DNA from: Diphasiastrum complanatum
Taxonomy: Eukaryota > Streptophyta > Lycopodiopsida > Lycopodiales > Lycopodiaceae
NCBI GenBank assembly: GCA_029204225.1
Contig: CM055094.1
Coordinates: forward strand, 29,374,107 to 29,438,106
DNA length: 64,000 nt
Direction of reading: 5' to 3'
Shown here: in pieces, positions 12,673 through 24,787 of the stretch
How positions within the stretch are numbered: the first letter of the stretch is position 1
Layout: the number at the start of each line of letters is the position of its first letter
The notes under the pieces: model-generated
The model's database searches: none
What the model was told of the DNA's origin: nothing
What the model saw: only the letters and a program-made list of their open reading frames with translations
Program-made: the position numbers and the translations under genes

Positions 12673-13799
12673 TCACACTAGGTAAATTCTTGGTAATAGA
12701 TGGAATGAACAAAAAATCCTCCAAATGGCCATTCTTATTTGTAGAGAGATAAATAGGAATTGTGCCAATCCCTTTAATTGCACACTCACCATCATTGGCA
12801 TGTAGATCACCCTCTTGTCATCTCCATACGCAAACAAAGAAGTGAAGTACTCTTTGTAAAACATCATGTGTGAACTTGCTCCACTATCAATCCACCATGG
12901 ATCTAGATCTCCATCATTATCAACCATACATGAAGACATCACAAAAGCATCATCATTTGCATCTTGAACATCCAGACCATCCTCCTCAAGAGTAAGATTA
13001 CCTTGCTTGTCTCCTTGATCTCTCTTCTTGTAGCACTCACTTGCAAAGTGTTCTTTGATGCCACAATAGAAGCAATTGAGCTTTGATCTATCTTTATTTT
13101 TGCCATTTGAAGAAGTCTCCCGTCGATCTTGCCCTTTAGACCACTTACTTTTGCCTTTGCCCTTGAATTTATCCTTGATGAACATGGCCTCCTCTCCAAC
13201 TTGAGATGTTGATGAAGATCCACCTCTTGCTTGAAGCCTATATTCCTCATTGATCAAGATCTCTTGAAGATCAATCAAACTTGGAAAAGTTCTTTGAATA
13301 GAAAGACTTTGTACAATGTTAACATGAGCATCCAACAATCCATTAAGAATAACTTGAACAAGCTCTCATTCCTTAATGCTCTCATCAATGCAAGCCAACT
13401 CATCATTCAAAGCTTTCACTCTAAAAAAAAAAGTATTTGAAATTTCTTCACTCTTTTGCAAACAAGAAAAGATTTGCCTTCTTAGAGTCAACACTGTAGA
13501 AATAGACTTGGATTCATAAAGCTTCTTCAATGAATCCCAAGCATCCTTTGATGAAGTACTCTTACCAACTTCCTTGAGAAGTTCATTGGTAATATTCATC
13601 TTTATCATGTGTAGAGCCTTTTTGGCCCCCTTGTCATACCTCATTTGATCTTGTTGTGTTGTTGGTATCTCCTCCAAACCTACAACAATAAAACATCATT
13701 CATCTCAAGAGGTGATTCCATCCTCACTTTCCACAATGAATAGTTACTTGAGGTAAGCCTATCATTGCCTTCCAACAAGTATCCACTTGATGTAGCCAT
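12673..13799 (-). pseudogene. Element A gag and protease
   Basis: Structural protein and aspartic protease of the element. The ATG at 13799 opens a UBN2-type gag (NDRLTSSNYSLWKVRM). It breaks after about 40 codons because of a small deletion, then continues at 13366-13677 and 12673-13338. A CCHC zinc knuckle (CFYCGIKEHFASEC) and an intact protease motif WWIDSGASSHM are visible. The equivalent residues are mutated in element B, so A is the better reference for this family. Confidence 0.88.
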
Positions 13800-13966
13800 G
13801 TAGAAGTGACTTGATCCTCTCTTTTAATCTATTTTAATGCACAAAGAACTCCTTTGAACAACAAAAAATGTTTTCAAAAGGAAATCACAAAGATATGAAA
13901 GTTCTCAATTCTCTTCTAGCACTTATACCAAGCAAATCAACACATAGAATAGTGAAATCTTGATCA

Positions 13967-14720
13967 AATAAGAGCTTCCACCACAATAAAGTGGTATCAG
14001 AGCCATCATAGTGGTGTCAAAGTCAAAGAAGGAGCACTCTATGTACCCTCATTGATAAAAAACCTGCTATCAGTATCAAAGATGGCCGATCTCAGAATTT
14101 GAGTCCTGTTTGATGGCAATACATGCCGAATGATCTAACAAAGTTCAAATAAGATGTTGACTATAGGATCTAGAGAAGGTAACTTGTTTCAAGCCAAGAT
14201 TATTAGCAGTTTTGATAGCATATTGAATGCATCAGAAAATGAAGATAAGCTATAGATGTGGTGAAAAATACAAAATTACTCCATCATTTGGTTTGACCAT
14301 GCTATCTAGTTCATGATGAATAAGCTAGCCAAGTTTTTTCCTGGTGCTTCACTCCAAAATCAGTTGAATGCATTTTTCATGTGGCTTCATAAATCTGCTA
14401 GGGATGTAGTGAAATCGCACCTTACTTTTCTTTTTATCCGCCAATACATGATTGACGCTTCCATAGAACATGCCAAGGATTCCTCTTCCAAACTTCTTGC
14501 ACCTTTGGGTGATGCCAAAAACATCCGAGAAATAGAGTGCCTTCTAAAGCACCCTAGTTTTTCTACCCTCCAAGATAAGTACTTCCATAACTTGAACAAA
14601 AGAACTGGCGCTTTCACTCTTAACAATTCGAACTCAATCATGCCTAGATCATGAACTGGAAAGAAAAAGCAGTTTTCAGATTTCAAAGGAAAGGAAGGAC
14701 AAAGTAGTGGTACCAAAGAT
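13967..14720 (+). mobile_element. Plus-strand retroelement relic with tRNA-Met primer site
   Basis: Element A ends near 13966. Directly after it, 13992-14003 reads TGGTATCAGAGC, the usual primer-binding site for initiator tRNA-Met, here on the plus strand. Downstream is a run of plus-strand frames with stops (14070-14650); the longest is 14313-14654, 113 codons, containing NQLNAFFMWLHKSARDVV. I do not recognise it as a standard copia gag. It may belong to the Penelope-like sequence that follows, or be an unusual gag. Confidence 0.4.
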
Positions 14721-15019
14721 GATTAACCAATTAAAAAATTGAACTTTTACAGATCCAAATCGATGTGCAGGACGAAGATGGGACAGTTAGAAGGGAAATC
14801 GGTATATTAGCGACCGGCCGTTTTCAGTTCACCACTAGCGACAACACATGGAGACTTTTTTTACATCTATGTTACCGTAGTACAGTTTTGAGACTATCCA
14901 TGTGAAGCACTTTTATGCTCATGTTTTACGTAGACTTTTTGGTATTGTAGACGAACTCTTTCATGATATTATCTTTGGCTAGTCATATCTACCAAGTGTT
15001 AAAAATGAATGGTATTTCC

Positions 15020-16196
15020 CTTATGATGTTTTTTGCGAATTTGATATAGAAAATCTACATTCCTGCCAATGTCTTACTTTCAAATGTTTCAAAAATTTCA
15101 TTTCAGAAAAATGTGGTCATGTCATATGCACAGACTGTAGTGTTGTCAAAAGTGCCACCTTACGAAAATCTTTAGAGAAAGGCTTAAACCATATTACTTT
15201 ACGGCAATCTAATGTGAATGAAGTTGCTTCCGAACTTTATAATGGATGGTTCAAGCTTATGAAACTTTTACCTTCATACACACTTTTAGACGAAAATATA
15301 AAAATAAAGCATGCTGGTTTTTGCAAAGACATTGCCTTGAGCTACATCAAAAAGGGTAAAAGACTACATGGAAATATTGCCAATCTTAACAAGAATAGGA
15401 TTACTAATAATGAACTACAATGGCTTACCAACTTTCTTTACGTAAATGGTATCGATAAAGCACAACACAACCCCTATTTCATATGTAAATACTTTGTACG
15501 AAAGCTGGGCATACAAAGACTTAACAGTCCAGATTTTACTCCTTTTCCCAATGAACATTCTAACTTGGTTAAGGATTACCTGTCATATTCAATAAACACT
15601 ATTACTAAGTTTTTACCTAGATTTTTTCTTGGGTAATGATTCTCTACCATATCTTCTCTGTACCTGTAAAGCCCATAAAGGTTCATTTAGATGGATTACC
15701 AATGCTCACAATTGTTGCTTCACTATACTTGATAAAGAACTTTGGGTATGTTGTTACCGTTCCTCATGGAGGGTGCAGGCCTTAAGGCAAATACATACAA
15801 GAGTATCCTAAGAGCAGACAATTTTACATTGGCAATGTAAGTCATCTATAGATTTCTACCTAAATCTACCACCCCTAATTACCAGTTTATGGGTTGCAAA
15901 TATTTCAAAATGTTACGAGAATATACCTTTGGATGGTCCAGAAGGACTAAAGACTGTCATGAAAAAGACAATCAAATATGCCTTCAAACATTCCAAATGA
16001 GATATACTCTATTATAGATGGAATCACATTCGCAGAGTTTTCAAATAGTCATGGGATAAAAAACAATCACGCAAATGGCATACTTTTGATATAAATACAC
16101 TTTATCAATGGAATGATTTCCTGATTGACAACTATATCGTCAGGTTAGGAAACAAAACTTGAAAACAAATACGTGGTATAACTATGCGTTTTTCAT
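15020..16196 (+). pseudogene. Penelope-like reverse transcriptase relic
   Basis: Plus-strand frames read a cysteine/histidine stretch (CGHVICTDC), then a 140-codon open frame at 15214-15636. The next segment has TCKAHKGSFRWITNAHN (15655-15720), then VANISKCYENIPLDGPEGL (15890-15950) and RGITMRFSCS (16165-16200). These match the order of RT fingers, the motif A region (first Asp replaced by Asn) and the G-MGFSCS block of motif B. The KAHK-RWITNA and GFSCS signatures resemble Penelope-like RTs, not LTR or LINE types. Stops interrupt it, and it is cut off at about 16196 before the YxDD motif. No GIY-YIG domain is left. Confidence 0.5.
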
Positions 16197-18110
16197 GCTC
16201 CCTGTCAGCTCACAACCATGGGCATGCTGGATCCACATCACCTCGTAATGCACTCCATGCTCTCAGGATATGTACCACCCTAGGTACACTCCATGCAACC
16301 TACCACCAAGTAGGCATGACCCGTCCCTAGGTCATCACATGATGCACCAGTTGAAGAACATCGTCCATACATCAAACGACATATCATACCTGAGCAACTG
16401 TAGCATCTCCTTGAGTGCCACCCCAATGGACTCGTCATCCACATACTATGCTCACCTATGTCTCCGATCATGGTCACCATCCTGCTAGACAAGCCGAACT
16501 CCAAAGCATCACCTGATCCACTTGGCTCCTAGCATTTGCTCGCTCTCCCTGGCTATGTGCCACCCGACACCATGCCAAAGCAAGCATATCCCTGAGTCGC
16601 CGCTCATGGGATCCCGAGACTACTGTCTCCCTGATCATACTGAGGTATATGGCTCTGAGTGACTTCCTCTAGGCTTCCCCATGATCTCACCACATGAGAA
16701 TTTGCACCATGGAAATTCCAATACCTGTGCCAAGCCTAGACTCCTGCAAATACAGCCAAATGCATGAAAGCTATAGGTAGCATATCCATGCCCGTGATGG
16801 TAGATGCCTTCCCATCGATGCCAATGCCAATGACTGGCTCCCTGCTGTAATGCCAACCTGTACTCCCAAATGAGCACACCAAGAAGTCCTCGCCATCAGT
16901 GTCCCCTCTAGTAGATCGCTAGCAAAATACCCATCATAGTGTTTGCCTTCCGATCACACCCTGTGCGATCTCCATCAGCTCTCCAACCTAGAGCTGGCTC
17001 TCAAAGCTTCATGCTTTGTCCATTTGCGTTTGCAGTGTCCTGATTCCATCATGAATTCCACCTGTAAGTCCTGTCCATGCCAATGACTCAAGTCCAATCT
17101 GAAATAGTTGTCCCCCAATGATCATCCCATGTCATCTTGCAGTGCTATCCCTACCAGGTATTTCAATGCCATCCCTGATCACAAAGATCTGAGCATCTAC
17201 CCTGTAGTGCCCAGCTGTATTCCCCCAAGCTAGCTCCAAGCTACTCCTGTGAATGATTCCAAATCACTCCCTGAGAATACACTGAGATGTGAACTCCAAA
17301 GCCACCATCAAGTCCCTCACATGACTGTGCATGCCAATATTCCTCCAAGTGAACCTGTGAGATCTTCCATGGCCCAAACCAAACGATCTACATCTTGTCA
17401 TCGCTAGAATTTGCATCCATGATGCAATACTGATATGGAAAATTGACTTGACTTATCCAAACTGGCAGTTGAAGTGTATCTTCTCGATGACAAACCTGAT
17501 ACACTACTCCACAGCTACAATGACTTGATCAAAATTGACTTACCAACTGCAAAACCACAAAATCATCACACTCACCACTCGCCAAGAGCATCCAAAGTGT
17601 GATTACTGACCCGTTCTTCATCCTCTGCGTGTCCCACACACAGCTCGTCCAATGCAAGTCTGCTACTTGCCCAATGGCTTTCAACTGGCACCACCTCGTA
17701 CTTCGATCACCTGTGACCGCCAATATGTGTATACCTCCAAGCTAGCCCATATTTTCCTCTGAACGAGAAATTTCCAAGCTACAGATGCGTGTGTCGATGT
17801 AGCTATCACCTGACTTGACAATGCCATTGCCGATCATACCTGTGAGAGTGTTCCCCCAAAATGCCACTTGACGTTGGTTGGTCTGAACTCCAAGAGTTGA
17901 ACCTGATCACAAGAATTTTTCACCTGTAACCGGCATACCATGCCTATCTCTCACCTGTGACCGCTTGCCTTCTCAAAATTGTCGCCAATGATGAGTAGTC
18001 ACGCCGCCAAACTGCACTTCTATCACCAATACTAGCTTTCTCCACACAATTCCCCTACCATTTGCTCCCATACTGCATTTACCACTTCCAAACACGCTGT
18101 TACCCTGTTA
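16197..18110. other. GC-richer anonymous block with recurring CCTGTGA words
   Basis: Base composition changes sharply at about 16197, where the RT relic stops. The block reuses short words (CACCTGTGACCGC at about 17709 and 17951, CATACCTGTGAGAG, GCATGCCAAT, TGCCAATGACT) without a fixed period. Open frames are under 85 codons and carry no motif. It could be a decayed tandem repeat or an internal region of an unrecognised element. Confidence 0.4.
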
Positions 18111-18214
18111 GGAGTAAGTAATAATGATTTTAAAGCAACAAAGCCTCATTGTACCGCCCTGTAGCAGGTTTCACCAGCCAAAAATAGCCCCAAATTTGGC
18201 CCTACGGTACCGTT

Positions 18215-18577
18215 TCACCTATTCAATGTAATCTCGAACCATTTTCTGCTTTTCTTTTTAATTTTACTTAAAAGCATAAACTTTCGAGGTTTGAACCATG
18301 CAATAAGGGCTCGTTTAACAACCTCCCAATCTGCACGCTCAGTTTCATCTTGATTATAGTACCAATATTTTGCTGCGTCTGTTAAGGCCATAGGAAAAAG
18401 CTTAAGTTTATCTTGGGAAAAAATTTCGCCATAGACTTCATAGGATTCAGCATAGATCTGAAGAAATCTAACTGGATCTGTTAATCCATTGTATTTGGGT
18501 AGATCCAGACGGGGTGCTCTTCTAACAATTATTGGATTGACTTCTTGAGGAACACCTCCAAGGGCAGCCATCTTCAT
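18215..18577 (-). pseudogene. Gypsy gag N-terminal fragment
   Basis: Retrotransposon gag domain. From the Met at 18577 the frame reads a short Gly/Pro-rich start, then RAPRLDLPKYNGLTDPVRFL, a tryptophan-containing helix region (LTDAAKYWYYNQ) and WEVVKRALIAWFKPR. That pattern is the conserved gypsy gag core. It is truncated after about 110 residues, with lysine-rich low-complexity sequence before the stop. An ATG two codons downstream is an equally possible start. Confidence 0.8.
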
Positions 18578-18589
18578 AAATATAAATCA

Positions 18590-19750
18590 AGCAGACAATG
18601 AGATTGGATCTAGATTTTTCAATCAAAACTATCCCGAATCATATTTGCTAGATCTACTCCACTCTTCAAGAATTTGATTTCTATATCGTGAAGAAGATTT
18701 TGAAATTTATTCAATTGATACTTCTAAAAAATGAAAAATTTCTCAAAATCCAAATCAAACTGTATTAGTTTTGACCCAAAATTTGTCAGAGACTTGATTT
18801 GGAAAATCAAAATCTAAAAATAGTACTAGTGAAGGTTCTCTAGGCAAAGATTGGCTCGACAAAGGTTCAGGAGTGCTATTTTAAAAAAAAACTTTTTGAT
18901 TAGGTTTTTCTGACAATTTATAGAGAAATAACCTTCGCCAAACTCTCAGATTCAAAATCTGACATAGATAAAGCTATGGTAAACCCGACAAAGGTTTTTG
19001 ACACACAAAAAACACAGTTTATGTATTTTGGCGAGGGTAAAAATCTAGATTTTCTATTACCTGGACAAGAAGAATGTTCGCCGAACTCAAAAATAGTATT
19101 TTATTATCAATAGAATGTTTTGGAAACTCGGCGAAGGTTTTGGTGAAGGATCAAGAGTAATAGTGGTATTTTTGCAAAAGAGGTGACTTTTTTGGCAAAA
19201 ATATGGCAATATGAAAATTGATCCTTTGAGAAAACCTTCTATTTTTGGTATTATTCTTTTTCGACCTGGCAGTAATAGATATGAATCACACCTATGCACA
19301 GTAAATCGGACAAAGGTTCTTTTTCTGTATTTTTAGGCTTTTGATGATGTTTTTGAAAATCTGCTAGAAAGGATTGTTTGCCCTTCAAACTGAAAGTTTT
19401 GTGATCAAAATCGAAGGTGTCTGCAACTCAGCGAAGGTTTCCTGAAGGAGGGCAAAAAGTTATCAGCTCTGATGACGATTTTTGTCTCTTTTTTACCAAA
19501 ATCTGGTAGATTTGACCGATTTTTGTTGTTTTTTCTAATATCTCTAATCCAATTGGAGATTGGTGATCTGAATAGCTTTCCCTGTTCTATAATCAGATTA
19601 GATTTCATACAAGCAAATCCACCCAAATCAAGTAAAACCACTCCCAAACTAACCCTAAATGTAGATCTAACACTATTCTTGCAATGACAAGATGCCTAAT
19701 GCAAGCTAACCATCCACAAAACATGCTACAAACTGAAAAATTGGCATATC
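18590..19750 (-). promoter_or_regulatory. Gypsy leader with repeated CGAAGGTT-type motifs
   Basis: Untranslated leader between primer site and gag. The motif (T)CGGCGAAGGTTTT and variants recur about eight times on either strand: near 18857, 18931 (inverted), 18987, 19030, 19077 (inverted), 19130, 19306 and 19427. No coding frame spans it. The repeats may be packaging or translation elements of the leader RNA, or remnants of a diverged tandem array. Confidence 0.5.
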
Positions 19751-19772
19751 TCTCCAGCAACGACGCCAAAAT

Positions 19773-20360
19773 TGTAGTGGGTTTTATTTCTTGCCTAACC
19801 TCAATCCAAGATCTAATCAATCTAGCATCAAAGAGACGAAGTTAGTTGTCACGCATAGATTCGTTCCCATGAGAGTGATAGTATAGTTCAGATTTCAGCA
19901 TGAATGGAAAATTCACATCTAACTCTAACATCCATTAACCCTAAGCATTAAAACTACATCCACTAACACTAGATCCGTAATGAAGATAACTTACTCTTTC
20001 TCTCTCTCCCTTTCTCTCTCATAAAAAGTATAATAACATGCAATCCCAATAACAATCAGATCCAACAATTAGCAAAATCCAAAGAAAGCATGAGAGATGG
20101 AGGAAAAGTAATAGAGAGCAAGGACATTCATCCATCCATTTCACAAGAGAACCAATGTGCTTTATTGAAATGAGGAAATGAACATGTGTAGGAATTCGAG
20201 TTGGTCCCTTTTTATAGTAGAGAGGAGGACCCTGGCCTCTGAATCCTATTGGTCCATTTTTGCCTCCCTAATTATTCAAATTTAAAAAAAAGAGTGGGAA
20301 CCATCCAAATTGGAGGGAAACCCAACTTTATTCACTAACTTGACATTTAGGCCCGGGTTG
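19773..20360 (-). repeat. 5' LTR of the gypsy element
   Basis: The left boundary is fixed by the adjacent primer-binding site. A TATA box is seen on the minus strand at about 20208-20218 (TATAAAAAGGG), pointing left into the element as expected. (CT)-rich tracts lie at about 19995-20020. The right boundary is not certain because no partner LTR lies in this window. Confidence 0.65.
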
Positions 20361-20559
20361 GACTTACACACGTAGGGTGCCAAATCCCTTTCACTTATTA
20401 ACTAGGTTTAGGGTTGCCTTGGGATCCGCAAACCCTCCAACAATTTGGAAGACCATGGTTATACCAGACAAATGCTACTATAAATTGGTCCACCAAACAA
20501 ATATTCTTTCCAAGCATTCTCACAGCCAGCCCATTAGGAAGTCACCTTATGAGATGAGG

Positions 20560-21360
20560 GGAGGAGATAGCAGGACCTACAGAATCCTAGATCAATTTCA
20601 TAGAATGTTATGAGATAGACGAGGAAGAAGATAATGAGTTTCCAACATCCGAGACAAGGGAAGTTCTGGGTGGAACTAGAGCAAGCTTGACTGAAGGAAT
20701 GGTAAATAAGACTGATTATGTAGAAATAGAAATTAGTAAGGGTAAAATTATGAATTTGTATAAACACCAGTCAGAACAAGAAGAGTACATAATACTCTTT
20801 AAGAAATATCAAAATGTATTCGCTTGGTCAATGGAAGATTTAATTGGTATACCGGTTAAATGGGGAGAGCATAGAATAGACTTGATCTAGAGAGCCATAC
20901 CAGTTAGGCAAAGGCAATATAGGTTAAATCCAAAGAATTCATTATTAGTGAAAGATGAATTAGATAAATGCATAAGAGCATGTATCATATATCTTGTTCT
21001 AAGTAGTGAATGGGTATCACCTATAGTGATAGTTCCCAAGAAGAAGACAAGTATAATAAGGGTATGTCAAGATTTTAGAAAGTTAAATGCTACCATAGCA
21101 AAAGACTATCATCCATTACCATATACAAACATGATCCTAGACCAAGTAGCTGGATACGAAAGATACAATTTTTTAGACAGTTTTTCAGGTTACAATAGTC
21201 TTCATTAAGGAAGAAGATAAATCAAAAACAACTTTTATTACTGATTGGGGGACATACGCTTATACACGTATGCCCTTCGGTCTATGTAATGTGCCTATTA
21301 TATTTCAATGCATGATGACAAACATCCTTCAAAAAAATCTGAGAAAATTCTTAGAAATAT
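20560..21360 (+). pseudogene. Ty3/gypsy reverse transcriptase fragment
   Basis: Plus-strand gypsy pol. The linker before RT reads YIILFKKYQNVFAWSMEDL (20687-20890). RT follows from 20948 with WVSPIVIVPKK, VCQDFRKLNATI (motif 1-2 region), DYHPLPY, and FLDSFSGYNSLH (catalytic Asp of motif A). After a frameshift at about 21205 it continues as KTTFITDWGTYAYTRMPFGLCNVP (motif B). The YxDD motif is not found; homology ends at about 21360. Stops at 20890 and 21207 make it non-functional. Confidence 0.88.
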
Positions 21361-22270
21361 TTATGTGAAAGCACTATACTTTAGGACGATAAATGGATCT
21401 ACAAAAGATCCACAAGATTGCTTGGATGCTTGCTTAACAATCTACCAAAAAACTAGACACAAAAAAGTTGATCTAGATTGGCAATTTGACAAACAACAAG
21501 CATTAACAATCAAAACCATTGATGAACATTGAAATTCGAGCCCACACATGTGAGAAACAGGCTGTAGTATGGCTTGCACCTGAGAAACAAGTAGAAATCG
21601 ATTTGGTTGCATTTGGATCACAATAACTCAATGTACAATGGAGTACCTTGAGATTGCCAATGAGCTCCACAAATATGTTGGAATTTGATGTCAATCTATT
21701 TGATGAATACAATGATGAAAGAACAATTCTGACAAAAACCAACGGATGAAGACAATAATGATGAAAGCACAGTGATAACTGTGTTAAAAGGATCATGGAT
21801 TATTTAGAGAACGGAGATTGCGAGCTACTTTTTGGTGTTGAATAAAATTATCAATGTAGGAGTCTTAGACTGCCATGAAAGAGAGATTGTAGAAACGATT
21901 AGCGTCCAAGACAGCCATGCAATTCTTTAATGCTGATAACCTGATATGAAGATAATGTAAAAATAACTTAGGCATAAGAGATAGCCATACATTTTCTTAT
22001 AATGATGTTTGCATAAGAGGAGTAGAGTTAGTTTCATTCAACAAGAATACAAAGATGTAGAACAATGTGAATCTATATAATAATGTCGTCCACAAATCAG
22101 GGAAAAAGGCATCCCTCCATTGGAATGAAAATTTGAGCGCCATCTCCAAATTGGACTAAAAATATGAGTGCCATCTCCACATCGGACTGTGACTATGAGA
22201 TTATGAGCGCCATCTCTACATCAGACTGAAAATATGAGGGACAAAGTATATAATATAATCAGAGATAAGT
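21361..22270 (+). other. Element debris with a short tandem repeat
   Basis: No confident gene. From 22120 to 22245 a unit containing GAGCGCCATCTCCACATCGGACT recurs three times with differences. Small frames (21308-21532) show no known motif. Flanked on both sides by retroelement coding pieces, it is probably the interior of a broken retroelement. Confidence 0.4.
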
Positions 22271-22273
22271 ACT

Positions 22274-22888
22274 TTGTTTTGTTTTGTCTTGCTTTATCTG
22301 ATGACGACATTGTATCATCTACATTTGGATATTCCTAATGATTTGGCACCCATACAGAGACGAGGAGGCAAAGGAGTTCCAATATCTACTGCTGATCGTT
22401 CCCGTTATAGGGCAGAAGGGAAAACGAACTTGGATTTGTGGACTGACGGATCATTGTATCCCCAAGATCCTAGCACATTGACTCATCCCACATTCTCTTC
22501 GATAACTAATCTAGTAATATGGATATGCAATGGGCATAATGGATTATTAGGATATTGTGAGAGATTGCGAAACTACGGAAATCAGTTTTCAATGAAAAAG
22601 ATTCACTTTTTAGAATGTGAGTTGATACACATATCTTCCTTTTATCAAAAAAGAGATTGTCATGTCTAAAAGACTTTAGAGGAAAATGAACAACTTAAAA
22701 GAAATAATGAATCATTACATAGGCATAATGAATCATTACAGAAGAATAATGATTCATTAGAAAAGATGGCGTTCGATATCAAATCAGAACTAGATCGAAT
22801 GCAAGCAATCTTACAATCTATTCGTATGGAAAACTTGCAATTATTGAAGGATGTGGAAGAGCTCTTAAGTGTGACAATTAAGTCCTAG
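22274..22888 (+). pseudogene. Unknown ORF with C-terminal coiled coil, gag-like
   Basis: The open frame from 22274 (or the inner ATG at 22301) to 22669 ends in one TAA. The same frame then continues to 22888 as a strongly heptad-like, charged tail built from near-repeats of (K/R)xNNESL (22690-22765), then KSELDRMQAILQSIRMENLQLLKDVEEL. If the TAA is a mutation, the protein is about 200 residues. The setting between gypsy RT and copia RNase H suggests a retroelement gag or spacer protein. I cannot name it. Confidence 0.4.
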
Positions 22889-22896
22889 TCTATTAA

Positions 22897-23475
22897 TTGA
22901 GTAAGAATTCAGATCAGTGTTTTGAATCTCTTTACTCCAGTATTATTGAGAACCTATGGATCTCACAGACATTCTCACAAGATAAGTATTTTACTTGTAG
23001 AGAATTTAATCTATGTAGTGGATGCTATTCTACTACAGTTTATGGTCTGCAGATGCTCAGGATCAACAATTCTCTGGGTCAACAAAATGCAGATCATCAT
23101 GGCTCAATCATCCTGCGAAACTAAATACGTAGCAGCAGCAAAGATGGCCGATGAAATCATGTGGCTCCAACAGTTCCTTGATGAAGTAGGTGAAATTTGA
23201 AATGAATCTTTGATTTTGCAGATGGACAATACATCCACAATACATTTGACAAAGGATCCTATGTCTCACTCAAGGACAAAACACATCGCAATCAAGTACC
23301 ACTTGATAAGAGATATGATCGAGAAGAAGAAGTTGTAGACCACTTTCATTGGAACGAAGGAGATGGTTGCTGACATTTTCACAAAGTCCTTAGACAAAGG
23401 TCTGTTTGAGAAACAAAGGAGCAGTCTTGGAGTCATCAAACTATCACACTTTGAGAGGGAGTTGAAGAAATAAAA
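22897..23475 (+). pseudogene. Copia RNase H fragment with 3' end of pol
   Basis: Plus-strand copia end. IMAQSSCETKYVAAAKMADEIMWLQQFL is the RNase H core; then come DNTSTIHLTKDP, SRTKHIAIKYHLIRD and EMVADIFTKSLDKGLFEKQ. A stop at about 23198 and one at 23338 interrupt it. A purine tract (GAGAGGGAG) at 23453-23461 could be the polypurine tract, so the following 500 bases may be the 3' LTR. A 36-base-offset repeat of ATGACACGAAAC (23525 and 23561) and CG-rich TTTCGTTTCG words (23880-23990) lie there. Confidence 0.82.
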
Positions 23476-24070
23476 CGTTTCTATTACCAAATCTTTGCTA
23501 GCTTTCAACTCTCAATCTGATGAAATGACACGAAACGAAAATGTTTACGAATAGCACGACATGACACGAAACAAAAATGTTCGCGATGCAAAACACTTTG
23601 TGCTCTAAAGGACCAGGAAGAATAGATCATATTGTAGCTATTATGCACATATTATTTTGAATTTTGTTTGATCTTGAATGAATTGTTGTCTGCCATCATT
23701 CATTTATTTGTTTTATCAATTTCGCACATTGGTTCAATCTTGTTGAATGATGTATTAATTCATAACATAGATCAGCAGTGTCTGTCTACATTCTGGAGGA
23801 TTGTAGGAATGATATAGCAGGCAGTGACCAGCAACCATATCTGAACTCCATCGGAATTGACTTTGTTCACGACTGTTTTTGCTTCGCATTTCATTTCGCT
23901 TCGCAATTACTTTGCTTTAGAAAATATCAGAGCTCATTCAAGTTTCGCTTTGTTTCGTTTCGTGCGATATCATTTCGTTTCGTCACAAAGCCTGATAGAT
24001 TTGCACAAGTATTTCCTAATTTTTCCATCAGAATCGCATTATGGTGATGTCATTTTCTTGTTCTTATGTG

Positions 24071-24480
24071 TTTGTAGCACCCACCCCTTGGTGGATAAAA
24101 GACGAGACTCCAATAATGACCAGGGCCCCCGACGCTGATGACATCCCAGCTAGGGCCGGTAGGTTGGTTGTCTTTGATCTGAATGGTAAACACTTACGAA
24201 ATAGAATTGGATGGCCCTTTTGTAAGATCCTTCAAAAGAGACATAAACTGAGTGCATGAAAACTACTATTGTTTTCTAAGGCCCAGGGCTAGAAAGTTTT
24301 TTAAGAAACTAGCCAAAGTGAGAGTGCACATCATTATATGGAACAACATGAGATATACGAAGGTCATGAAATTACTACAGACTTGCTTCCATGAAGAAAT
24401 GCAACAAAGATTTTTCAAAGGTAGCTCAAAATTTTACACATTAATACTTGTTATCATGTTGTCAACAACAACGTCAGGAT
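24071..24480 (+). pseudogene. FCP1/HAD phosphatase-like fragment
   Basis: A plausible splice acceptor (GTTTGTAG at 24071-24078) precedes RLVVFDLNGKHLRNRI. Then, after a frame change, come RPRARKFFKKLAKVRVHIIIWNNMRYTKVM and LLQTCF. The pattern FDLNG...RP...FL..L......W...R....M is the start of an FCP1-homology (HAD) domain; the second acidic residue of DxDx is Asn here. Only the first half of the domain is visible and it has a frameshift near 24255. Because a transposase-like sequence follows on the same strand, it may be part of one mobile gene instead of a host phosphatase. Confidence 0.45.
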
Positions 24481-24787
24481 TGTTAAAGCATATGGGCTCA
24501 ATTAACTAACAACAATGTTTTCAGCTATCCAGCTGACAAATCACTCTTCGCAAGGCAAAGAAAAGCAATTGGATTAAATATACAAAGTTGCAAAGTTCAA
24601 ATAAAAAAAATAACAAAATTTTAAAACATCTTTCAAAATTTTTTGCAGTTAATATTTGAAAAACTTTTCCCTTGAAAACAAGGAAGATGGATGATCCATG
24701 CTCTAGCAAAGGGATCATGGTTGGATATTCAAGTTTAATTCCATACCCTGGTTCATAATTCATATTGAACTAAATTGGTTTTATGCA

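Larger units (their letters stand above)
9203..13966 (-). mobile_element. Ty1/copia element A, 5'-truncated
   Basis: Minus-strand element with its 3' LTR at 9203-9851 and gag-pol up to 13799 in copia order: gag, protease, integrase, RT, RNase H. Homology to sister element B runs on through the leader to about 13966 and then stops. There plus-strand sequence of a different element begins, so the 5' LTR and primer site are missing. Several frameshifts split gag-pol, and one falls early in gag: after the MNDV segment element B reads DIVVGLEE, whereas A has lost five bases and hits a stop. The element cannot move by itself. Confidence 0.93.
18215..20360 (-). mobile_element. 5' end of a Ty3/gypsy element: LTR, primer site, leader, gag start
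   Basis: Minus-strand element. Its LTR begins at 19773 (plus strand TGTAGTGGGTTTTATTTC) and runs right to an uncertain end near 20345-20375. Next to it at 19751-19768 the minus strand reads TGGCGTCGTTGCTGGAGA, the gypsy/Tat-type primer-binding site. A leader of about 1.2 kb precedes gag at 18577. Gag stops being recognisable at about 18240, and pol is absent to the left, so this is a truncated copy. The plus-strand gypsy RT at 20.6-21.4 kb points the other way and belongs to another copy. Confidence 0.75.
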
